This document shows positions 7,184-11,472 of a stretch of DNA of 11,472 bases, piece after piece. The DNA comes from Cyanobacteria bacterium NC_groundwater_1444_Ag_S-0.65um_54_12 (GTDB lineage: Bacteria > Cyanobacteriota > Sericytochromatia > S15B-MN24 > VGJW01). A program made the translations under genes and the position numbers. The stretch covers positions 1 to 11,472 of the forward strand of contig JACQUT010000223.1 in NCBI GenBank assembly GCA_016267585.1, written 5' to 3'. Below the pieces are notes generated by a model. The model was not told the DNA's origin. It worked only from the letters and a program-made list of their open reading frames with translations, and made no database searches. Each line of letters opens with the position of its first letter. Positions within the stretch are counted from its first letter, which is position 1.

Positions 7184-8689
7184 TTATGATTTCCTCGGGA
7201 GGCTCCTGTTGCGCGAACCCAGCGTTTTGCCAAGAGGTTGCTGGTCCAAGAAGTCCAGAATGCCATTGGCGATCGCCCTGGCCAGGAGCACCTGATAATC
7301 CGGATCCGCCAAGCGCGCTTCTTCTTTGGCATTAGAGAGGAATCCTAACTCTACCAACGACGAAGGGACTTCCTCGTGTTGTAAGACGAATAATTGCCCC
7401 TGGCGAACGCCACGATCTGAACTTCCGCTTGCCTGTACTAGCCGTCCCAAGATAGTTTTTGCCAATAGCTGGCTATTAGGCTGGCGAAAGTAGGTCTCTA
7501 TACCACTCACCTCCGGAAAAGGACTGGAGTTACAGTGCAAGCTGATAAGCGCCAAGGTAGGTAAGCGTCCGATCAAAGCAAGGCGTTCGGCCAGCGAAAT
7601 TTCGGCATCTATGGTGCGAGTCAGTACTGCTGCTATCCCTTTTTCCGCAAGAGCCAATCGCAAGCGTTCGGCTACTTGCAGCACCAATTGACTTTCCTGT
7701 CGCCCACCTATTCCTATGGCACCCGGATCGTATCCGCCGTGACCAGCGTCTACTATTACTAATGGCCTATCGGAAGCAGAAATGGTCTGAGGGCTAATCC
7801 GTAAGCGTAGTAGGCGTCCTGCCTCTTGCGATTCCGTACTGAAGACGTAAAGTTTTTCTGCCAGATCCAAAGTAAGAGCCCAGACTTCTGGCTCACGTCG
7901 CAGCGTAAAACGGCGTACTGCCCCACCGGGCAAGGGCGGCTGGCATAGCAATGCAGCATGGGGAACTCTTATGGTCAAACGTGCAGCAGTAAGATCTTGC
8001 TGTAACCAAACTAACAGTGGCGCTGCTGCTTGGATCTCTAGCAGTGTCTCCTTATTGGTATGTCGCAGCTGCAAGCGCTCTACTACCTGAAGATGATCTG
8101 GCCAGGGTTGCGATGGCGTAGCGGGCGGTCCGATCAATTCAGGAGCTGGTGGCCCAATCAAGTCAAGCACTGGCGGTCCGATCAATTCAGGAGCTGGTGG
8201 CCCGATCAATTCAAGCACTGGTGGTCCAATCAAGTCGGGAACTGGTGGCCCGATCAACTGGCTGATGATGGAATGTCTGGCTTTGATAGACAATTGCTGG
8301 CCGGCTGATAGTTGCTCGATTTGACAGACTGTTGCTTGAGCCAGATCCAAAACAATCCGTAAACTTACCGTTTCCGGATGGAATGCCACGCGCACTTGCT
8401 GGACTGACCCATCATTCACTGGCAAAGTCATAACATTTGGTAGTTGTGTCGAAATTTCGGCATCCAACAAGTCCACGACATAGCGTTCGGGGGCATGAAA
8501 TGCTGCTTGTCTGAATCGCAATGGACCATTGGCGGTTATCTCTAGCTTCCCCTCGCGCCAGACGATTTGCGACACGACAGAACGTATGCTATTGGATTGT
8601 AAAATGCTAGCAGTTGCCGGAGCTACTGGTAGTGGCGATGCGGTGGCCAGTATCCCTAAGTAGGCCATATGGTACACTGAGAGTCCCAT
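7184..8689 (-). CDS. N-acetylmuramoyl-L-alanine amidase, AMIN plus Amidase_3, with Pro-rich repeat linker
   Basis: This predicted zinc amidase cuts the amide bond between muramic acid and the stem peptide in peptidoglycan, typically during daughter-cell separation. From ATG 8689 it is 501 residues. Regions in order: a hydrophobic export segment (about 5-28, MAYLGILATASPLPVAPATA); an AMIN domain (about 31-139) expected to bind peptidoglycan; six eight-residue LIGPP repeats (145-189); a second AMIN-like segment (about 194-300); and Amidase_3 (309-484). Zn ligands are His317 (DAGHGG), Glu332 (GRQES) and His385 (SLHCN), with catalytic Glu447 (LVELGFLSN), so it should be active. The start is uncertain. 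No strong SD precedes 8689 and the n-region there lacks basic residues. GTG 8719 or TTG 8716 would add a Lys-containing n-region. The open frame to 8923 would run into the divergent gene and is unlikely. It is called AmiC-like by domain content, not by close identity. Confidence 0.9.
   Translation of the reverse strand: MGLSVYHMAYLGILATASPLPVAPATASILQSNSIRSVVSQIVWREGKLEITANGPLRFRQAAFHAPERYVVDLLDAEISTQLPNVMTLPVNDGSVQQVRVAFHPETVSLRIVLDLAQATVCQIEQLSAGQQLSIKARHSIISQLIGPPVPDLIGPPVLELIGPPAPELIGPPVLDLIGPPAPELIGPPATPSQPWPDHLQVVERLQLRHTNKETLLEIQAAAPLLVWLQQDLTAARLTIRVPHAALLCQPPLPGGAVRRFTLRREPEVWALTLDLAEKLYVFSTESQEAGRLLRLRISPQTISASDRPLVIVDAGHGGYDPGAIGIGGRQESQLVLQVAERLRLALAEKGIAAVLTRTIDAEISLAERLALIGRLPTLALISLHCNSSPFPEVSGIETYFRQPNSQLLAKTILGRLVQASGSSDRGVRQGQLFVLQHEEVPSSLVELGFLSNAKEEARLADPDYQVLLARAIANGILDFLDQQPLGKTLGSRNRSLPRKS
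8123..8257 (-). repeat. 24-bp tandem repeat inside the amidase gene, six LIGPP cores
   Basis: Six in-frame copies of a unit encoding LIGPP plus three variable residues recur every 24 bases; the Leu codons end at 8137, 8161, 8185, 8209, 8233 and 8257. The variable triplets, read in protein order, are VPD, VLE, APE, VLD, APE and ATP. Units alternate between two types, so a 48-bp higher-order period is visible; the DNA between about 8123 and 8218 is nearly two copies of one 48-mer. The array joins the two AMIN-like segments and would form a stiff proline-rich spacer. The near-identity of neighbouring copies implies recent expansion. Confidence 0.92.
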
Positions 8690-8785
8690 TGTTTCTGGCT
8701 TGATCGTAAGAGGCAACACATTTGTCGTACCGTGCTGCACCTCACAGCCCTTGCTAATTGCGAAATAAATACCCGAAGGAGAGTG
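8690..8785. promoter_or_regulatory. Divergent intergenic region, amidase / cyclic-nucleotide gene
   Basis: These 96 bases separate two divergent genes and must hold both promoters, unless the amidase starts at 8716-8719 and the space is shorter still. I found no convincing -35/-10 pair on either strand and no clear operator palindrome. An AT-rich AAATAAATAC run (8763-8772) lies directly before the rightward RBS. Confidence 0.35.
8775..8783 (+). promoter_or_regulatory. RBS fixing ATG 8786
   Basis: GAAGGAGAG, a near-perfect Shine-Dalgarno, ends two bases before ATG 8786 with its GGAG core about 4-5 bases away. This selects ATG 8786 over the in-frame start at 8732, which would have added 18 residues without homology. 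Confidence 0.7.
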
Positions 8786-9805
8786 ATGACTTTTCGCTAT
8801 GAATGGCTCAAAAAAGAGCCAGCTTGGCAAAATTTCAGCGATGCGGAAATCGAAACTTTTCTGGCGATGGCTCAGCAAATAAGCGTAAAAGCTGGCGAGC
8901 GTGTGATTCGTGCCGGCGATCAAGCAGATGCTTTCTTTCTGATAGTTTCAGGCAAACTCACTGTAACGATCGAAGCCAAAGGCAAAGCTTCGCCGCTAGC
9001 TCAGCTCGGGCCAGGTCAGCTAGTAGGTGAAATGGGGCTCATCTATAGCCAACCTATTCGGCAGGCCGATGTCTTTTCTGCCACCGCCAGCGAACTGCTG
9101 CGTTTTGACTATACTGCTTATAAAGAACTGGGCCAACGTCAACCTGGCTTGGCAAAGAAATTTCATTCCAACCTGGGGAAGATCGTGGCATCCCGGATCT
9201 GGACCACTTTACCCCAGCAAGCCAGCAATGCTCGGGTTGCCAGCACACCAGCTGGGAATCCTGGCAGCGCACCAAGCGCCAAATCCCCAATAAAGCCTGA
9301 CGCCAGAGTTGGCGCGTCGTCGGGATCGACTAACCGGGATATCATAAGACGGGCGCAGATCTTTGCTAACCTGAACGAAGAAGAGTTCAGCCGAATCGAG
9401 GCAATTGCCCAAGTCCTATTGCTCAAGCGAGGGGAAATGCTCATGCAGGCCGGCGATCCTGCAGATAGTTTCTTCCTGATCAGCAAAGGGCAAGTCGAGG
9501 TGCAAATTGCCAAAGAACAAAAAGTTTTCCCATTAGCCAGGTTGGGTTCGGGGCAAGTAATTGGCGAAATGGCACTGGTCTACCGGCAGACTACTCGTTC
9601 TGCAACCGTAATAGCGGTAGATGATTGCAAACTTCTGCGCTTTGATTTTGGCGATTACCAGCATCTGGTGGCCAATGAGCCAGCTATTGGCAAGAAACTT
9701 CGTGGCAATTTCGGGAGAGTAGCAGCTTCGCGCTCCTGGAGCTTACCAGAAGTCTGCACTGCTCGCTCGCTACCGCGGCCTTCGCGTTCCACTAGAGACA
9801 GTTAA
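8786..9805 (+). CDS. Tandem cyclic-nucleotide-binding (CNB) domain protein, no output domain
   Basis: This 339-residue cytosolic protein has no signal peptide. Two Crp-like CNB domains lie at about residues 10-140 and 188-320, joined by a 45-residue Ala/Pro/Ser linker. Each has a beta-roll with the phosphate-binding cassette: GQLVGEMGLIYSQPIRQADV (Gly81, Glu82, Arg92) and GQVIGEMALVYRQTTRSATV (Gly260, Glu261, Arg271). The Glu and Arg that contact the cyclic-nucleotide ribose-phosphate appear present in both. Both halves end in matching helices (LLRFDYTAYKEL / LLRFDFGDYQHL, then IVASRIW / VAASRSW), showing internal duplication. There is no helix-turn-helix, kinase, cyclase or membrane segment, so this is not a Crp-type regulator. 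It resembles a regulatory subunit or adaptor; the partner is unknown. The C-terminal 20 residues are basic and Ser/Arg-rich. It is monocistronic, divergent from the amidase, and followed by a terminator. Whether it binds cAMP, cGMP or c-di-GMP cannot be read from sequence. Confidence 0.87.
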   Translation: MTFRYEWLKKEPAWQNFSDAEIETFLAMAQQISVKAGERVIRAGDQADAFFLIVSGKLTVTIEAKGKASPLAQLGPGQLVGEMGLIYSQPIRQADVFSATASELLRFDYTAYKELGQRQPGLAKKFHSNLGKIVASRIWTTLPQQASNARVASTPAGNPGSAPSAKSPIKPDARVGASSGSTNRDIIRRAQIFANLNEEEFSRIEAIAQVLLLKRGEMLMQAGDPADSFFLISKGQVEVQIAKEQKVFPLARLGSGQVIGEMALVYRQTTRSATVIAVDDCKLLRFDFGDYQHLVANEPAIGKKLRGNFGRVAASRSWSLPEVCTARSLPRPSRSTRDS

Positions 9806-9843
9806 CGCCTGATTGCTAACAGCGCGCACCGCAATGACTGGTT

Positions 9844-9880
9844 GACGCTACAGTATTCTGCCAGTTAGCGTCCTTTTTTT
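9844..9880 (+). terminator. Rho-independent terminator of the CNB gene
   Basis: GACGCTA (9844-9850) pairs with TAGCGTC (9866-9872). The 15-base loop can itself pair CAG/CTG around TATT. It is followed by C and seven T (9873-9880). It lies 38 bases after the CNB stop. The 3' stem and T-tract are also the last codons (Lys-Lys-Gly-Arg-stop) of the convergent zinc-ribbon gene. Confidence 0.8.
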
Positions 9881-10266
9881 GGAAGGTGATCCATCCAGTT
9901 CCCACCAAGCGAGTTGATGAAACGATGAGCATCAAGCACATCGTCTTCCGTGATGGGAGGAAACTCGGCGAATTTCTCTTCTTCGCGACGCGATGAAAAA
10001 ACATTACGAGCACGAGTATGGCAATTGGGTGTCAGAGTAGGCAAATCCCCATACTCGGCTCTGGCCCCGGTTGACTCGTTGCTCTCATACTCGACCCCCA
10101 CGATTGCGACCCCCGCAGGCTGATTACAAGCCGTACAATGCACTTTAACAACCCAATAATCCTTTTCTTCACGGAGGAGCTTGACGCCATCCGGAGTAAA
10201 TGCCTCATTGCAATGAGCGCACCGCAATTTCCGGAAGTGTTCTTGAACCACCGAAAAGTTCTTCAT
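9865..10266 (-). CDS. Small zinc-ribbon protein of unknown function
   Basis: This 133-residue soluble protein has two CxxC knuckles, CAHC (16-19) and CTAC (44-47), a classic four-Cys zinc ribbon in the N-terminal third. The middle is polar and probably disordered. The C-terminus carries PPITEDDVLDAHRFINSLGG; similar IT-DDVLD-H-F endings occur in small conserved hypotheticals of Chloroflexi/Firmicutes-like genomes, from memory and unverified. The start at ATG 10266 is chosen over ATG 10278 because GAGG stands 6 bases before it, while the upstream ATG has no SD. The gene follows rsmG on the same strand after an 83-base gap. The zinc ribbon could bind nucleic acid or a protein partner; neither can be shown here. 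The stop codon lies in the stem of the opposite gene's terminator. Confidence 0.8.
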   Translation of the reverse strand: MKNFSVVQEHFRKLRCAHCNEAFTPDGVKLLREEKDYWVVKVHCTACNQPAGVAIVGVEYESNESTGARAEYGDLPTLTPNCHTRARNVFSSRREEEKFAEFPPITEDDVLDAHRFINSLGGNWMDHLPKKGR

Positions 10267-10272
10267 TGCCAA

Positions 10273-10276
10273 CCTC
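10273..10276 (-). promoter_or_regulatory. RBS selecting ATG 10266 of the zinc-ribbon gene
   Basis: GAGG, read on the - strand, stands 6 bases before ATG 10266. It overlaps the start region of the longer candidate (ATG 10278), which lacks its own SD. Confidence 0.5.
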
Positions 10277-10292
10277 ATCGTATCTGTCGCTC

Positions 10293-10318
10293 ACCCGATG
10301 CGGGTAGCTACGTTACCC
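10293..10318 (-). other. Two mutually exclusive hairpins in the zinc-ribbon leader
   Basis: On the - strand, GGGTA (10318-10314) can pair with TACCC (10306-10302), loop 7. Alternatively ACCCG (10305-10301) can pair with CGGGT (10297-10293), loop CAT. The two stems share ACCC, so only one can form at a time. Neither is followed by a T-run, so this is not a standard terminator. It lies between rsmG and the zinc-ribbon gene, about 27 bases before the start. The stems are short, so significance is uncertain. Confidence 0.3.
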
Positions 10319-10349
10319 AACCCCTTGTACCCTCATAGATTGATTCTTA

Positions 10350-11024
10350 TCAGGAAGTTGATAGGTTTACCATTGACTTCGCCTGCCTCTCGATCACTAC
10401 CAAGAATCGCTTGCCTGCCTTTTCTGGCAGCTCAACCGGAATCAATCGCAATATCTTCCCACCCGCCCGGTGGACTGCCGTTGTTGAGCTAGCAATGTCT
10501 TGAACATTCTTGGGGCCCTGTGACAGCACTAGCAAGCCACCGACTCGTACCAACGGAAGTGCCCACCCGACCAGAGTACGAATCCCGGTCACTGCGCGTG
10601 CCGTTACCAGATCGTAAAGGCCATGCTCGGAAATTGGGGCTGTTTCGGCACGCCCCCACCGAACTACCACTCGATCTGATAAGCTTAGTGCTTCAACAGT
10701 TTGTTCCAAAAACTCGACCTTTTTCCGCGTTGCCTCCAGCAGCACTCCTACCCAGTTTTGACATGCTATTAACAGCGGAATACCCGGAAATCCTGCACCC
10801 GAACCCACGTCTAGCAGGCATATTTTTTGCCGTTGCCATGCGACGGGAATACCGACCAGATAGCTAAGAGAGTCAAGGAAATGCTTTAACACCACCTCGC
10901 GCTCTCCCGTGATCCGGGTCAAGTTTTGCTTGACATTGCCTGCCACCAGAACCTGGTAGTAGCACTGGAAAGCACTGACCTGATCTACAGAAAGGATCGG
11001 ACCGTATGCCTTGGCACCATCCAC
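10350..11024 (-). CDS. rsmG: 16S rRNA (guanine-527-N7) methyltransferase RsmG (GidB)
   Basis: RsmG methylates G527 of 16S rRNA using SAM; loss of it typically gives low-level streptomycin resistance in known bacteria. From GTG 11024 it is 224 residues, close to the family norm. Motifs: NLTRITGEREVVLKHFLDS (about 34-52, the RsmG signature); the SAM loop LLDVGSGAGFPGIPL (about 70-84); the acidic strand LLEATRKKVEFL (about 95-106); and TARAVTGI (family: S/ARAVA). In-frame codons just upstream of GTG 11024 read LVTTWELL, which fits the usual RsmG N-terminus. A strong SD (TCCTCCC on +, 11059-11065) lies 10 bases before an in-frame CTG at 11048, whereas GTG 11024 has only GGGAA upstream. The true start may therefore be CTG 11048; the frame is stopped at 11055-11057. 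It is followed by the zinc-ribbon gene, not gidA or parAB, in this window. Confidence 0.95.
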   Translation of the reverse strand: MDGAKAYGPILSVDQVSAFQCYYQVLVAGNVKQNLTRITGEREVVLKHFLDSLSYLVGIPVAWQRQKICLLDVGSGAGFPGIPLLIACQNWVGVLLEATRKKVEFLEQTVEALSLSDRVVVRWGRAETAPISEHGLYDLVTARAVTGIRTLVGWALPLVRVGGLLVLSQGPKNVQDIASSTTAVHRAGGKILRLIPVELPEKAGKRFLVVIERQAKSMVNLSTS

Positions 11025-11153
11025 CAGTAATTCCCACGTTGTTACCAGGCTGTTTCAATCCTCCCGCTAACGCCCTTATACCCACAGATCACGCTTCTAT
11101 GCGCTTCTTGAAGAATAATTTATAGTATTGCAAAGTTACAAAAAAGCCTCTGA
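11025..11153 (-). other. rsmG upstream region
   Basis: These 129 bases lie between the LolA-like stop and rsmG. They contain an AT-rich stretch (about 11113-11147), a perfect TTCTTGAAGAA palindrome (11105-11115) and the strong SD at 11059-11065. Six A on + (about 11139-11145, a U-run on the - strand) follow a weak CCT/AGG stem, so a terminator for the LolA-like gene is possible but poor. No promoter with good spacing was found. Confidence 0.3.
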
Positions 11154-11472
11154 TCAGGATCCGCCATCCAACTCGAAAGCACTGGGTTCGCGTACGTTGA
11201 GCTTGATATCTTCCAGTTGAATACGATAAGTGAGTATTTTGCCTTCATACATCTCACGAATGACCGGCAAGAAATATTGTGTGTCAATTGTGAATTGTTC
11301 CGAGGTCACACGGGATAGGCTGAATCGGCTCTTTAGACCTAATTGCACTACCGGGCGACCTTTGAACTGTCCGCGTCCCAGTATCTCGATCTGGGTTTGG
11401 GGATCTAGCAAAGTCTGCATCATGCGAGGTACTGCGGTTTCCGAAAGTCGGCTCCCTCGCACATCTTTGATC
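11154..11472 (-). CDS. LolA-like outer-membrane lipoprotein-sorting protein, C-terminal part (5' end outside window)
   Basis: About 105 C-terminal residues are present and the frame is open to the right edge. The pattern fits the last strands of LolA/RseB-like half-barrel proteins. It has an ALLD-like helix (MMQTLLDPQTQIEILG), then FKGRPVVQLGLKSR (family: vnGrpayvLel), then FTIDTQYFLPVIREMYEGK (family: WIDketylPlr...), and a final LEDIKLNVREPSAFEL (family: y.diKfNp.l....F.l). These proteins carry lipoproteins or hydrophobic ligands across the periplasm. The GTG at 11462 is in frame but lies mid-domain, so it is not the start. It ends 129 bases before rsmG on the same strand. Family level is likely; specific role is unknown. 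Confidence 0.65.
   Translation of the reverse strand, partial: IKDVRGSRLSETAVPRMMQTLLDPQTQIEILGRGQFKGRPVVQLGLKSRFSLSRVTSEQFTIDTQYFLPVIREMYEGKILTYRIQLEDIKLNVREPSAFELDGGS

Noticed and set aside
8060..8308. A + strand open frame with repeated WWPDQ/WWSNQ words over the amidase
   Set aside because: It is the antisense reading of the 24-bp repeat. The opposite strand encodes a clear amidase with catalytic residues, and this frame has no SD or homology.
8690..8923. N-terminal extension of the amidase to 8923
   Set aside because: It would overlap the well-supported start of the divergent CNB gene, and the extra residues show no domain. The export segment begins near 8689.
11105..11115. Perfect palindrome TTCTTGAAGAA upstream of rsmG
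   Set aside because: Short and AT-rich, with no second copy noticed in the window and no defined promoter next to it; not enough to call an operator.
11137..11157. Possible terminator after the LolA-like gene (U-run on the - strand)
   Set aside because: The preceding stem is only about three pairs with GATC palindromes that cannot form a proper loop.
1..11472. CRISPR, IS elements, integrase sites, tRNA or rRNA genes
   Set aside because: I found no spaced repeats, terminal inverted repeats, transposase motifs or tRNA cloverleaf signatures. The only array is the in-frame coding repeat in the amidase.

Overview
This window looks like chromosomal housekeeping DNA from a diderm (outer-membrane-bearing) bacterium that I cannot place to species. 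I see no phage, transposon, CRISPR array, tRNA or rRNA. A diderm is suggested by an AMIN-domain cell-wall amidase, a predicted lipoprotein next to a predicted outer-membrane beta-barrel ending in Phe, and a LolA-like protein fragment. The IspH, S1 and DUF512 radical-SAM proteins are families shared by Firmicutes, Cyanobacteria, Armatimonadota and related lineages. A diderm Terrabacteria-type lineage (Cyanobacteria/Margulisbacteria, Armatimonadota or diderm Firmicutes) is therefore my best inference, with low confidence. Composition is near 50% GC. GATC appears roughly twice as often as chance by a rough hand count. TTG and GTG starts are common.

Left block, + strand, 1-7148: ispH (isoprenoid synthesis; its start codon is probably cut by the window edge), a four-domain S1 protein, a PDZ/radical-SAM DUF512 protein, a 765-residue predicted lipoprotein of unknown family, and a 468-residue beta-barrel. 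From S1 onward the genes are closely packed (gaps of 12-46 bases as called), and the barrel's ribosome binding site overlaps the stop codon of the lipoprotein gene. This fits one operon, or a housekeeping operon followed by an envelope cassette.

Middle, 7184-9880: an N-acetylmuramoyl-L-alanine amidase on the - strand converges on the barrel gene. It carries six copies of an eight-residue Pro-rich repeat, encoded by a 24-bp tandem DNA repeat. It is transcribed divergently from a protein made of two cyclic-nucleotide-binding domains with no output domain. That gene ends in a clear hairpin plus U-tract terminator.

Right block, - strand, 9865-11472: a LolA-like protein (5' end outside the window), rsmG (16S rRNA m7G methyltransferase) and a small zinc-ribbon protein, all reading leftward. 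The zinc-ribbon stop codon lies inside the terminator of the convergent cyclic-nucleotide gene.

The most interesting points are the uncharacterised lipoprotein/barrel pair, the output-less tandem cyclic-nucleotide protein divergent from the amidase, the 24-bp repeat inside the amidase, and two genes (DUF512 and rsmG) whose recognisable homology begins upstream of any ATG/GTG/TTG start. No gene-free stretch longer than about 130 bases exists.
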